NCBI GenBank assembly: GCA_020055645.1
Contig: CM034546.1
Location: 138,343,875-138,407,874, forward strand
Source of the DNA: Tomocerus qinae
Taxonomy: Eukaryota > Arthropoda > Collembola > Entomobryomorpha > Tomoceridae
DNA length: 64,000 nucleotides
Direction: 5' to 3'
Below are positions 23,601 through 37,300 of the stretch, piece by piece. Numbering within the stretch: position 1 is the stretch's first letter; each line of letters starts with the position of its first letter. Made by a program: the position numbers and the translations under genes. Below the pieces are notes generated by a model. That model saw only the letters and a list, made by a program, of their open reading frames with translations. It did no database searches and was not told where the DNA came from.

Positions 23601-26600
23601 CGAAAAGGTGTCCCTTTGCAGATGCCCAACAAGGTCAGACAAACAACTTTTATAAATATACCATTCTTCAAAACTTTTCCCGATTCATTATAATATATTA
23701 TTATTTTCATAAAATGAGTTTTCGTGTTCAAAGGGAGGAGCCAGGAGCATTCACATATCAGCCCGATTCGGTCATGCACAAATGATCAGCAAATTGATAG
23801 ACAAAGGCGAAAAAGTTGATGCAGTCACAAATGTAGCAGTTCTATATTATAGCTTTACATTCCTATTTTACTAAAACTTAACATTTACAGACTAGAATGA
23901 GAAAAGTTAAGTATTAAAGATCCGTTTATCTGTTGCAGGACAATTATACGGCATTGCACATCGGGGTTGAAGCAGGGCATCCGAATGTTGTGGAAACTCT
24001 CCTGGGCTATGGGGCTGTCGTTCATATTAAAGGTCACAATTGTCGTATTGTTTATTATGTAACGTTTTGTGCGTAATTTGTCTTATTTGTACCTAAATTA
24101 TAAAGATTTTAGCCATTGGTTAAGGAAGCTGCCTTTTTATTCTTAAACGAACTATCTAAATATTAGGTGATCAGAAAATGTTTATAATAATTATTGATGT
24201 AATGAATTTATTTTAGGAGGAAAAGCGCAAGAGACGCCGTTACACATTGCCGCTCGAGTGGATGACGGGGACAAGTGTGCACAAATGTTATTAAAGTCAG
24301 GAGCGGATCCGAACATTATTATGGAGAACGGCGAAACGCCACTCCATGTCGCGGCCCGCCACGGAAGACTTCAAATCATCAAATTAATTCTTCAAAGTGG
24401 AGCAGACGTTTTGCACAGATCTAAAGTAATTAATTAAATTATTTAGTACGCATTTAGGATCCTGTTTGGAGTGTGCCGTACGTTAGGCATGTGCCTGTCG
24501 TCAACTGTCGATGCTTCTGTCACTCCTAAACTAGCAAGGTTGTAAGGCTTCCTATCTTGGGTGCGTGTACTTTATCGAATATATTTTCTGAAATAAAAAC
24601 ACTGATAAACGCAGTAGTTACTACTAACTAATTTATTAATAAGAAAACTACTGCTAAAACAAAATGAGTGAGATTGCAATGTGCAGATCGTCACTCGGAA
24701 TTAATTCACAAAACAGAAAACCAATTGCAATGTGTAATTGTGTGGCAGAAAACTCAATGAGCAGCTATGAGCGTCTCTGAGCGTCTAGCGTTACTTGAAT
24801 ACAGAAATCATTAGAATATTGCTTAATATAATAAATTCAATTGAATGGTGTAAAACCAAATAAAACCAAACACATGCGCTTTAGCGCTACAATATTCTAA
24901 ATGAAACAAAGAGATTCTTGGAAGCGTATGCGTTTCCAACAGATCCTATTATTCAATGATTAGTCTGTGACTTCTAATTTCCTGATGTTCGTGTAGGTAG
25001 GGGAGACGCCTTTGCATCTGGCCTGTCAACATGGCCATGTTCGGGTAGTTCGGGAATTACTCGTATCCATTAAAAAAGAGCGTGGAGATGATGAATTAGT
25101 TTTGTACATCAACACGGTGACGCTCAAAGGGGAGACGGCTCTTCATTATGCGGCCAAATTGGGGAATATCTCCATCACCATTACCCCGCAGGTGTCTTTT
25201 TCCTCGATGAATTCTCAACAGTCGATCAATTCACTCACGTCCTTCAAAGATAAAGTACTTTCAGCTACAGGAAAAGCCCTTGCAAAACCCACCGTGGATG
25301 CTGGCAGAGAAATTGCGAAAATGCTCCTCGACGGCGGAGCGGCCATTACTCAACAGACAAAAGAAGTAATCACTTTTAACTAATTTTATTCAGACACCGA
25401 TCCATATATATATTGATCAATAAATAAATAATTCTACTCAGTATGATCGTATAGATACAATTATGCACTATAAATGTGCTTATTAAAAATTCATTCCAAT
25501 ATTTGCGTCAGACTCATGAGACGCCGTTTCACTATTGTGCCCGGGAGGGTAACAACGACATTTTGAAGGAAATGTTGTCTCGGATGTCACAAATCGAGTG
25601 TCAACGGGCCCTGAACAGACAGTCCACAAAAGGCTGGTCACCTCTCCTGACAGCTTGTCATAAAGGACACGTGGCAGTAGTCAAAACCCTCCTAGAAAGT
25701 AATGCCAGAGTAGACGTTTTCGATTTGGAAGGACGTTCTGGGCTACATTTGGCTGCTGAGGCAGGATATAAAGTATGTACCTATAAACATCAAAATAAAT
25801 CATTCCTTTTTCAATCGGTTTGATACTTAGATTCAGGCTCAATTTTATGGCAAAAAGGCAATGATATAATATTTTCCCTGTTTATTTAGGAAATTTGTGG
25901 AATCCTATTGAAGCACAGAGCGTTTATCAATGCCAAGTCTCGAGTCGGTCTCACTGCCCTGCATTTGGCTGCTATGAAGGGCTATGCGAAATTATGCCTC
26001 TTCCTGATTAAAGATCATGGAGCCTATGTTGACGTCGGGACTCTGGTAAGCTCTCTGTTTATGTACAACTTTTTATTACGGCCTTTTTGTGAAGGGAAGT
26101 TAACCCAATTTTTGACATTTGCTCACCTTATTTATTTAAATATAATGTTCTATTACTGCTTACAAAATACAGAAGAAACAAACGCCGTTACACATGGCAG
26201 CTTCTGCAGGGCAGATGGAGGTTTGTCGATTATTGATGGGACTTCGAGCAAATTCGGATGCAACAGACGACGAAGGACAAAAGCCGATTCATTTGGCTGC
26301 AGAAAACAATCATGCTGAAGTGATCAAATTGTTTCTTAAGCATCAAACATCTTTGGTGTCCAGTTCTACCAAAGTAAATTATTCTTATTTTATTCAAAGA
26401 AATGTATCAATTAAGGATTTGTGATATTCTCTGAAACCAGTTATTTAGTGCTGATCATCGTCTCGTGTGTTAGTATTAAAATGTTGAGACTAGTTCTGAG
26501 GTATAAGGTAAAAATAAGATAAAATATAAATATAATAATATATAATATAATATAAATTTAAAATAAGAGAAAATTAAGAAGCTGATTTGAAAATTTTCTT

Positions 26601-29600
26601 TCAGGACGGAAGTACTTGTGCCCACTTGGCAGCACAGCAAGGGTCCATTAAGGTATTAGAAGAGCTGATGAAGTTTGACAGGGATGGAGTTATCTCAGCC
26701 CGAAATAGAAGCACAGACGCCACAGCCCTTCAACTGGCAGCTGAAGGTGGCCACGCAGAATTAGTGAAATCCCTCATAAGTGCCGGAGCCAGTGCCACAG
26801 ATGAAAACAGGGTAATAAGTAAAACTTAAATAACTTAAGAAATAATAACTTGGAGCTATAAAACATGAATAAATTGTGACGATGGCTTAAAAAGCAATAT
26901 AAAAACTATTTTGGTAGCTTTAAACATCGATATTTTGTTGATCTAGTTCAAATTTTTAATATTTGTCTTATTGTGTTATTTCAAATCTCCTGAAAATGGG
27001 AAATTTTCTACTGAAGACTGGGATATTAAAATTATATAACCTAGAGAATTCATCTTTTGTTTGATTCGCATGGTTTTCAGACAGGATATGCTGCTGTCCA
27101 TTTGGCTGCAAAGAACGGTCATACAAATGTCATCGACGCTCTTAGGCAGTCCAATGCTATTAGATTAAGTAGTCGGAAGTTAGGATTGACGGCCCTGCAC
27201 ATCGCAGCTTTCTATGGACAACAAGGTAACGCATTGACTTTTCTACGAGTTTATTTTAGAATGGACGTTGACCAGGGCGTTAATTGTTACCTAACAATTA
27301 ACTGTTTGTTGGATTTTGGTACATTATCACAGAAACTGTTCGGGATTTGCTCCAATATATGCCAGCGACAACTCCATCTGAACCTCCACTCTCGTTAAGT
27401 GCCAGTTTCATCAAGGAGTTGGGCAAGGAATCCGGATTAACGCCACTGCACATGGGTGCCTACTCTGGAGAAGAAAACGTCGTCCGTCTTCTTCTCAATG
27501 TCCAAGGAGTCCAAGTTGATGCACCGACAGTCAACTTGGTACTACAAGGACACTTGATTCTGTATACTCATATGCATCTGTTTATCTATTCGGTACAAAA
27601 ACCATGCAAAACTTTTAAAACATTCAGGGCTACAATCCACTGCATTTGGCCTGTCGCGGTGGTCACGTGTCAGTAGTGGGACTCCTGCTCAGCAGATCTT
27701 CGGAATTATTGGAAAGCAAAGATGCATGTGGAAAGACGAGTTTGCACATCGCCTCCGTCTACGGACACAAACAAATGTGCGAAGTTCTTTTAGGTCAAGG
27801 AGGAGAAATCGACGCGGTTGACACGGAATTGTGGACTCCTCTCCACTGCGCAGCCAAAGCGGGGCATCTCGAAGTGGTGCGTCTCTTGGTGGAAAGTGGG
27901 GCATCGCCACTGGCAAAAACCGCCCAAGGACATTCTCCGATTTGGTTTGCTGCTGCTGAAAATCACAACGTTGTGTTGAGCTATCTCATGAAAAAGGAGC
28001 ACGACACTTACGGTCTTCTGGAAGATGCTAAAGTAATTTTGAATCCTGATAATTTACATAGACTTGTAGAAAATGGATGTTTAAAAATGTTTTTTATTTC
28101 TAGTTTGTTTATAATTTGACAATCTGCGGAAAAAATAGCGACAATGAACCGTTGAACGAATTCGTTCTGGCTTCTCCCGCTCCACTAGACGTTGCTGCCA
28201 AATTATCCAATTTTCTTGTGGTGGTTTCATACAAAGTAACTCCCTCTTTCTCATCGCTTTTAACCGTAAAGCACTTTTGGATATAAATTTGGAAATTTGA
28301 CGGAACTTTTAGGAGAAAGAGAGGGCAAAAGACTTATTGGCTGCTTCAAGTCACTGCGAAGTGATGGCGACAGAATTATTGGCCCTGGCATCGGGGGCGG
28401 AGTCACCAGCCAAAATTCTGGTGGCTGTTGACCGGAAGGGGGTGGAGTTTCTGGATGTGTTGATTGAGAATGAGCAGAAGGAGGTGATCGCCCACACCGT
28501 CGTCCAGCGCTATCTGCATGAGTTGTGGGTGGGGAGTTTGACGTGGGCGGACTGGAAGAAGCTCCTCCTCTTTTTCACCTTTATCTTCGTGCCCCCCGTC
28601 TGGGTCACTTTCTCCCTCCCCCTGGGGCACATCTACTACAAAATCCCGATTATCAAGTTCATGTCGTACCTCACTTCCCATATCCATTTAATGATTTTGT
28701 TGTGCCTGATTTGCGTGACACCGATTTACCCGGTCCTCCCTATTCGTCAGAATTTGTTCCCCTATTGGTACGAGTGGATGTTTCTGGCGTGGATGTTGGG
28801 ACTTATCGTTGCTGAAATCAGTAATCCATCTGACAAAGGTGGGCTGGGCTGGATAAAAGTCACCGTCATTGTCTTCAGTATTATCGCAGTTACAATCCAC
28901 TGCATTGGCTTCGTCGTCCCCAAATCCGATTACGGACTTCTCTTATACATTCGCAATCAAATGTTCGGTCTCGCCATTTTTCTTGCCGCAGTTCAAATTC
29001 TCGACTTTCTCTCCTTCCACTACCTTTTCGGTCCTTGGGCAATCATCATTGGAAATCTCATGAAGGATCTAGCCAGATTTCTGGCCGTCTTGGCCATATT
29101 TATGCTCGGCTTCTCTTTTTTCATGTGCTCCTTAAATCTTCCCATTTTTGAGAGGCCCCCAGGAACTGTCTACAAACAGACACTGACCAATGGACTTCCT
29201 TCTGGAGGTAATGCTTTATGGAGTATTTAGTATCTTTTCAAGTATTTAATAGTGGACAGACTTTCAAATTAGTAAATTGGTGTTGATTTCAGTCCTGGTG
29301 ACTCCACTTGATGGCTTTGAACTTCTTTTCTTCGCTCTATTTGGTCAGACAGCTGCAGCGGATATGAAAATTGAACCAGGTCATCCCGGCTGGACACTAA
29401 TCCTACTTAAAGTATATATCGGTGTCTACTTGTTGGTCTCTGTCATTGTGCTCATCAATCTGCTCATTGCCATGATGTCTGACACTTACCAGAGGATTGT
29501 GGCCCAGTCGGATATCGAATGGAAGTACGGACTAGCTAAACTTATTCGAAATATGCACAGGACAGCAGCTACTCCGTCTCCGATAAATCTCTTTACAGCT

Positions 29601-30413
29601 TGGTTTGTCTGGATTGTGAAGCAATGCGGAAGAGGTGGAGGAACAGGTGGATTATATAATTCCGGTGGAGTAGAGACAGTAGAGATTCTTGCCTGTAGAA
29701 CACCCCACATTTACCTGTTTTGGTGAATAATTTTGCAGTACAATTGCACTTGATTTACAGATCATCTGGATCCATCAGAATGGGATCGACGTGAAGAGAG
29801 CGCCGTCCCAATTGATGAAAAGCCCAAGAAAAGTCTTTTTGCTTTTGTGTTTGGAAAACCAACAGCTCACCAACGCTGGAGAAACATTTTCAAGAAATCT
29901 CAACTCAGTCCTAGAGGTATGTACAGTGAAAATCCTTTCCCATTCAAATGATCAATTAATCACTTAAAGCAGTCTCAAGTATTACTATATCACGTTATAT
30001 TTGACGCAATATAAAAAAGCGTATAATTTCGTTCAGTGAGATTCGCATACAATAATGTTATGTAGGAAGAGGTAGGTTCATCAATTTTTACAGCTAATGA
30101 ACAAGGAATATAAAATTTGTAAAAGTCAGTAGACTGAATTGAGGATTGTGTTTGTGTAGCATCGAATAAATTGAGCAGAGGCGGGGCTGAAGTCCAGGCT
30201 GTTCCCAGTCGTCATGTTCCTGGAAGCCAATTTCAAGGACTGGGCTCCACAGCCAGTCTGGGTGCTCAGAAACGAATTGAGACTGTCACGGACTGGGTTG
30301 CGATAAGCAGGAAGTACAGAGCCTTGGTAGGCCTAGAGGAGTCTGTGGTTAAAGAGGATGGAGAAGCTGACGTCATCATCGAAGGCTCCACTATCAATGT
30401 CCAGAACGCCTAG
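20691..30413 (+). CDS. nompC: TRPN mechanotransduction channel NompC
   Basis: 23 exons: 20691-22091, 22289-22390, 22460-22558, 22631-22747, 22843-23046, 23125-23230, 23437-23633, 23734-23832, 23939-24032, 24217-24425, 24997-25365, 25512-25772, 25890-26045, 26173-26373, 26605-26811, 27081-27225, 27333-27538, 27628-28032, 28104-28235, 28313-29207, 29293-29646, 29761-29916, 30160-30413. They join in frame to 2122 aa. Residues 1-467 are a Ser/Lys-rich tail with no ankyrin repeat; then a long ankyrin spring to about 1550 (about 28 repeats); a linker (EFVLASPAP, IENEQKEVIAHTVVQRYL); six membrane spans and pore (FGQT before S6, LLIAMMSDTYQRI); and a TRP helix (SDIEWKYGLAKLIRNM). It closely follows fly NompC, a mechanically gated cation channel of touch and hearing neurons whose ankyrin chain tethers it to microtubules. 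The fly protein is about 1700-1760 aa; the extra length is the N-terminal tail. AATAAA at 30527. Confidence 0.97.
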
Positions 30414-30936
30414 TGGAATGACATGGCTAAATGCAATAGATATTCTGGGTTTTGAAACTTAATTACAAGTAAATGTAAAACTATGCAGGAAAAATGCAGA
30501 AGTAAAGCATAAAATTAAAATATTTCAATAAATATCTTCGTAACGTTGGGTAACTTATCAAAATCTGCTACAACGTGGCAAACTTGCCAGGACGCTACTA
30601 ACTGACATGAGAATATGGATTTAATATTTTGAAACCGCAAGCAGATCTTGCGATATCGCAAATTTACCACAAAGATGAGAATACCGTCCCTGGGCTTTTT
30701 GGCAACATACCCGTTCGTATTCGTGCACAACGTACAGATAGTTTTAAGAGGTTCTCAAAACCGCTTCTATAACCTACACAGTTCATAAGTGACTTTTAAG
30801 CCTTTAGAAATGTATTTGTATTTTAAAGAAATCATTTAAACAATACATTTACACATATTTTGGCAAAATAGCTTGATTTACCACGCATTTAACCTTTTGT
30901 ATAACCGATAAGAGAACACAAAACACGAAATATTTA
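30414..30936. other. nompC 3' UTR and flank
   Basis: Contains AATAAA at 30527-30532. No other feature was recognised. Confidence 0.4.
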
Positions 30937-31145
30937 CAGTCTGGACTTTTTGGTAGTGAACTCGATATACGACATAAACGTCCGTCTTGCAGCTAGTTTT
31001 CTGAGAACTATATTCATTGACACTAGACTACGGGGTCAATTGCTTTTGTTGGTGAATGGTGAATAATAAAGTATAGTACTCAGAGAGCTAACTGCAAGAC
31101 GGCCGTTTCTGTCCTATCGAGTTCACTACCAAAGAGTTCAGGCTG
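30937..31145. mobile_element. Tc1/mariner-type MITE (209 bp)
   Basis: Terminal inverted repeats of about 60 bp begin CAGTCTGGACTTTTTGGTAG (left) and CAGCCTGAACTCTTTGGTAG (right, read inward), with TA on both sides (30935-30936, 31146-31147). A TA target and CAG start fit Tc1/mariner relatives. No coding capacity. Confidence 0.8.
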
Positions 31146-31147
31146 TA

Positions 31148-33060
31148 TTTCTTCAACAGAAATATGACGATTGTATATTTTTAACTTGCAAACAATACCT
31201 TGAAGCATAATGAGCAAAAGTCTGCATAATATATTGTATAAAACTAAACACATTATATTGTGTCATAAATAATCGGTTTTGACAAAAAATAAATGGGTAA
31301 AATGTCGCATTTCCCACACCGGTCCTTCCACTCCCTAAAGAATACAAAATTACATTATTCTCGCCCAACTTGTGTGAAAGTTCCTTGCGTAATTATTCCC
31401 CCTGACAGAAAAACCTCAATCCCCATGTTTTAGATGATTTGGGAATTGTGCTTGTAGTCGCACAATTTTTCCAATATCAATATTGTAAAACATTCCATAG
31501 AAAAATATAAACTGGTTGAGAAATATGATTTTTGATGCTTTGATGAAGTCTGTTTACAATACATAAATGAATGCTGTAAAGGCCAGGAATGCGAAGGTCG
31601 AATCTTGGACAAAAGGAAAACAAAGTCATAAAATCATAGATATCTTAATATATCAGCATTTTGTTTCTTTCTTCAACAAACACTTGCAGTAAAGCAATTG
31701 TATTTGTATAATGTCTGAGGACTCAAGAAAATACTTAAGGATGAACACTAAATACTAAAACTATGTATTTGATGTATTACATGAGACTGTGGGAAGAGAA
31801 CAGTAACATTATCATTTATCGGTTTTTAAGATGATAGCATATTTTTTAATTGTTTATTCTTATTCAAGATGATTTTGCCTTGCTAGAAATAATATCCTCG
31901 CATTGAGTGAACAAATTCAAAGATTGTCTTAAATTATTTATCATACCACATCATAATAAATAAAACTGACTGTATATGCGAAATAAACATTTATAGTTGG
32001 ACCTTTAAACTACATTTCTCGAAACGACCGGATGATTATTATCATGAGTAATGAGGTTAAAAGATTAATTACATCTATACATAAATAGGGTTTCCTTTAT
32101 CCCTCTGGGAGTGGGAAAAATGAGAATGGGAAGAATTGCGAATATTCCCAATTTTCCGTGGATATATTTCAAGGAAGTTTAATGGGAGCATTGGGAATAT
32201 GGGAAAATGGAAAATCCGGGAATTGGGGGAAATATAAGGAAAATACTTAGTATTTCAATTTTTCCCCAAAAAGGCTAAATTTAGGCTAGTAGCCTAACTA
32301 GATACACTGGTTAGGCTAGTGTATCTAGTTATTGTCAGCTGTAGTTTTCCGTTTTCCTATAGGGTATAATATAGGCTTCAGACATGTCACTTGAAACATT
32401 TCAAGGTAATAAATTGGTGAAATTTTTGAAACGTTGTGAAATATTTATGTCACTTTCATTTTCCTCGAAGAATGAAGTATTTGAAATAAATGAAATAAAT
32501 AGGATACATGGCATTTGTTTCAAATATTTCAACAAATTTCACTTTTGAAGTAAATTAAAAGCGCATAATGATATAATATATATAAACTCTTAAACCTAAA
32601 ATCCCTAAGAAACCCAAAAATCGCTTAGGTCATTTTCCTAAAAATGCCCGGGTTTTTCGATACCTTGGAATTGAATAACCAAGTTGTAATAAACTTGGAC
32701 ATTTTATTAGTTTGTGTAGAAACGGTTGCAATACTGGCAATATAATAGGAATTAGATTAGAATGCAGACATCATTGGAGCCAGAGTGGAGAAAAAGTATA
32801 GTGGATAGTATATTCAGATATCAGATCGCGTCAAACTGAGTTGAGAAAATATTATTTCTGTTAGTTGGCTGACTTCTTAAGAAGTCATTGGTTGTCGCAT
32901 AGATCTGTTGTCTTTCGGGATTTCTATAAGCATAAGAAGATTTGCATTCATTGATTAATTGACTAATCCGATTCGGGTAAGACCATGACCAACCTTAATC
33001 AGTATTTTTGCATGATTTTGTGATTTGTCAATATTAGTTACTTTTGATTTTTTTAACATC
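31148..33060. other. Intergenic stretch
   Basis: A purine-rich low-complexity patch of GGGAAT/GGGAAAA words lies at 32105-32240. No gene or clear repeat otherwise. Confidence 0.4.
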
Positions 33061-33433
33061 TTTGTAGAAATAAGTATTTTAAGCCATCGGGTGTATTAAG
33101 TAAAGATAAAAAATTATTTGGTGGTCAATTCAGGAATCGAACCTGAGTTCTTTCGATATCCGGTCTACTCAAATCACCAAGTCGCCATCCGACCATACTA
33201 ATGTATGATCTATTTTTTACTTTACTTATGTAACTCTGTTGGTTACTATGATAATGCCAATTAATGCTAGAGCCCAGTCACAGCTAATTACATTTTAGCG
33301 GAATTTTAATTTAGAAGTTTGCAAGTTTACGGTGGCTAACCAAGGTTCAGGTTCGATTCCTGAATTGACCATCAAATAATTTTTTATCTTTACTTAATAC
33401 ACCCGATGGCTTAAAATACTTATTTCTAACAAA
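33061..33433. mobile_element. Foldback element with tRNA-like sequence in its arms
   Basis: Inverted arms of about 86 bp (33061-33146 and 33347-33433) start TTTGTAGAAATAAGTATTTT. Each arm ends in a tRNA T-arm/B box: TCAGG-TTCGATT-CCTGA, a perfect 5-bp stem with a 7-base loop. On the minus strand the left arm continues into a tRNA-like stretch, with GGTC near the 5' side pairing to GACC before a terminal A and an A-box-like TGGCGACTTGGTGA. This looks like a tRNA-derived SINE pair or a MITE that took in a tRNA. No clear target duplication. Confidence 0.65.
33129..33197 (-). other. tRNA-like sequence (probable pseudogene or SINE head)
   Basis: The minus strand reads GGTCGGATGGCGACTTGG at the start and GGTTCGATTCCTGAATTGAC near the end, with an intact T-arm and four good acceptor pairs plus two G-T pairs. 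D-arm and anticodon arm do not fold convincingly, so an amino acid cannot be given and a functional tRNA is unlikely. Confidence 0.4.
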
Positions 33434-33630
33434 CAGAACGGGTGTGCAAGTACTTTAATTCATAAACATTTTTGTAGTTTAATTTTAAATCCTATAGTTT
33501 AAAATTATTTCTGGCACCCATTTAAAAAAAATTTAAAATGTAGACACAAATAAAGATAAAGCAAAACAAGTTGAGCAGCATTTTAAGTCTTTTAAAACAT
33601 TAAAGAAGGATCCAGGTTCGCGTCTAAGAC

Positions 33631-34236
33631 CAGTGTACAAAATTTACCACTTTTTAGGCTTTTTTACCATCACAGTGGTAAAAATGCACTTAATGGTAAA
33701 AATGCATTTAATGGTAAAAATGATAAATTTTAGCGATTTATTAGACATATTCGTATAGATACACAAGACTTATTAAAATATAGGTTTCAAAACTTTATTT
33801 TCTATGAAATATTTCCCATTAGCTCTTTAGTTAATCAAAGTAATCCTATTCATTCGGTTGTTCCCCGAAAGTTATAAAAAAATGTTGTACAAAACCAAGT
33901 TTGCATTTGGTATCGCCAATTTAAAAATGATATGAATGCGCCAATTTAATTGTTTCTCAATTGGAAAATAAGGACGATTAGTGTCCCCATCGGTTGAATC
34001 CAACTCTGATTGATTGGACACTTATCAATTTGTGATAACAATCATCTGCTTAGCTATTTCATACTTTGGCACCCAATTTTATTCAAAATTTAAACACGAA
34101 ATTTAAACGAAACAATTTTACCATTTTTTACCAATTTATACCACTTACCACTAGTTTTTAGTTGGTGGTATTTAACGTTAAATACCATTAAAAACCACTT
34201 ACCACTGGTAAGTGGTAAATGGTATTTTGTACACTG
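33631..34236. mobile_element. hAT-type MITE, full copy (606 bp)
   Basis: Starts CAGTGTACAAAATTTACCAC and ends GGTATTTTGTACACTG, which are inverted. The flanks TCTAAGAC (33623-33630) and TCTAAAAG (34237-34244) look like an 8-bp target duplication with two changes. CAGTG ends plus 8-bp duplication fit hAT. No transposase. A partial relative lies at 18340-18447. Confidence 0.7.
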
Positions 34237-34302
34237 TCTAAAAGACTCAATAATACATAATTCATTTTTGCTTATAATAATAGGAAAACGGCTTACGAAA
34301 AT

Positions 34303-37300
34303 ATGGCAGGGTCCAATTTAGAAAATTATACAAACAAAATGTTCCTTGTGCGTGAACACCAAGCTTGGATAGATCGGCTTCGGATGCAGAATCAGATTAC
34401 GCTTGCATGGAACACAGGCTGTGGAGGCTGTGATGCACAAAATTCGAGTTGTCAACAATGTAAAGTTGGGGAAATAAATGCAAAGAACAGAGTTAATATT
34501 TCCACACTGAAGCATTCAATCAACCAGACTCTGCATGGAAAATTATTCCTGTGTCGAAGCATCACTCCGCCCTACAAGACAGTCAGCCTTGAGACAGTCG
34601 TCGAAGACCCAGAAGGGGTAAATGCAGTTCGTCTGGCTCTATACAATTTCACGATGTGCACCATGGGACACGATTTGACAAAGGTAGTCCCAGTGGGAGC
34701 TTTATTGGTCATCAAAAATCCATTTTTCAAAGTCGCAGCGGGAGACGGTGGCTACATACTCCGTGTTGACAATCCAAAATGTGTGCTTTTCATCGAAGAA
34801 CAAGTTTGTCAAACTATTTTCCCAGATCTGCCATGGAAAGGAAGCATTCCAAAACAATATCAGAAATACATTTCAAAAACACTTGCAACTGAGAAAAGCA
34901 AAACAGAAAAATCAAAAGTAGGAATGACAACTTGACATTTTAGCTCAAAACAATTATACCAATTGTATTTAATATAGGTAGTATAGTTATTAGTTAAATA
35001 GTAGCTATGGGGTTTACATTTTGTCCTTTGGCAATCATAATATTATTTTGCAGGCTGCTCCCCTGAAATCGAATAAAAAGATGAATAATGGTGGTTTTCA
35101 CCCTGGAGACATTATTCAAGGTCAATTGGATTCTTTTGCAAAGGTTCTCTCGGATGAATCTAAAGGTAGGAATTTAATAATTATATTTGTGAAAGATTTA
35201 ACAATATGTTAATTTCTGGGGTATTACTGAATGAAGCCAAAAGTGGAAATACAAGTTTTGTTTACCGGAAATTACCAAATAAAAACAGTATTTTTGGTAA
35301 TCAAATCACAAATGGATTAGGTTGAAAATGCCTTAAAAATCAAATTAAACTTGAACTTCGTACGTTGAACATTATATTCAATATTATTCTTATACACATT
35401 TTGGCTTATTTAAGGCTGACGGGTCGATGCAAAGAGCAATGATAACATACCCCCGTGGGGAACAAAATATTTTTTAAGATATGTACCACATTTTCTCCAA
35501 ATGCCCCTATGGACTTTTCTAGACTAGTTTATTGAGTGGGAGAAATGCATGGGAATTTGACAAACTCGTCTCGTTCTTTGGTAAAATAAATATGGCCACT
35601 ATAAGCCCTGAGAAATATTTGTTCTATTTTTTCAGGTCTTTTTCTAGATTGAATTGGGTTGCCCTAAATTGGGTTCTGAGTTGTTCTGAGTTTTTCCCAT
35701 AATTTTTCATGTGCTTACCCTAATTTTACCTCGACCAAGGGAGTATCTAGAAATTGGATCTAGGGGGTGCTAATTTCTGAAAATGAGTATTGCATAAATC
35801 AAGCAATTAGAACCATGATTGATAATAATATATTGGTGAAAAAGAAAAAAAAAGATTTTTAATCTTTGTCAAAAAAATTCGTTTTATATCAAGATTTAGG
35901 GGGTGGGGCAGTACCGCTTCTAATTACGTGATTTATCTGTCATCACCCACTCCGTTCGACGGATTTAATGTTAGATGTTTTAAACAGAAAACATCATTTC
36001 AGAAGTGGTCAAGTACATTTCCATTTTGTAAGCATATAATATAAGATAATCTCAAATCCTAAGGTTCAATACAAGGAAAAAAAGAATTCGAAAATGTTCA
36101 AAAATATTCAAAAATGCACAAACATATTCGAAAATAATCATACAAATCCGACAATGCTCGAAAATAAAATATATGTTATTGTGTCATATGAAATCGAAAA
36201 TATGTTTCCTCCAATTTAGAATTAAATAATTAAATATTAAATAATGAATGAGGAAAACGCGATAATATCTAGTGTGTTTTCAAAATATTTAGGGGGTGCT
36301 TAAGCATCCTTTTTGCATACTACTAACGCTGTAAAAGGGGTGTAAACTGTAAAAAACCCTAAAAGTGGTAAAAAAGGCCCTCACTGGCAATGGGGTACCG
36401 CTGCCTAATGCAGCTAATTTACAACAACAAAGTGTTTCATCTGGCAGAAAATTTTACACTGCTAACTGCAATCCTACTGCAATTACACCAAGTGTTGTAA
36501 ATTATGTATGATCTACTCATTTAATATAAGATTATATTTTTTATTACCTAGGAAAGAGATGTGACAATTGCTTTGAGAAACCATCGAAGCTTTTGCGTTG
36601 CAGCAAATGTCTCCTGATGTATTATTGCAACAAAACGTGTCAGGTAAAGGATTGGAAAGACGGTCACAGCATTGAATGTAAATCCGAATTTTTTAAAGCT
36701 CTCTCGAATGTTTACGTATCAAGCGAATTCAAACGTCAAATATTTCGATTATTTGCTATGCTAAAACTGAACCCAGAACGTGGAGAAAGTAAATATCAGT
36801 TATATGATGGAACAGAGAGAAGTTTCTTTGACCTGTTCGCCCACCATTCAGAATTCAAAACTTACGTCGGGCTGACCAAAGTCTGCGAATATATGTCCAA
36901 GGAATTAGGACAAGAACAACTTCATGTCAATAATGACGACGGTGTGAATCATTTGCTTCGACTGGCTGCCGCCTGGAGTACAAGTGCACTTCCCATTCGA
37001 GATAAAAATGCAATAATCGGATCAGCCATTTTCATCGAGTCCTCAGCCTTTGACCATTCCTGTAAACCAAATGCTTTCTTTAATTGGCAAGGGTGCAAGT
37101 TGCAAATTCGTGCAATCAGTTCAATTCCTAAAGGAACCAAGCCTGTGTCAGTTATTTGGAGGGTAACGAATCTAAGGAGAAACGCCAAGAAATTTTGATG
37201 GAAAAATACAAATTAGTCTGCAAATGTGAACTCTGCAAATGTGAACTCTGCAAATTGGAAGAGAATGAAAATCTTGTGAATCGTGACCACCTGCAAAATC

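Noticed and set aside
31390-31412. String ATTATTCCCCCTGACA like the gypsy LTR border at 2740-2753
   Set aside because: Only the short border word matches; no LTR body beside it.
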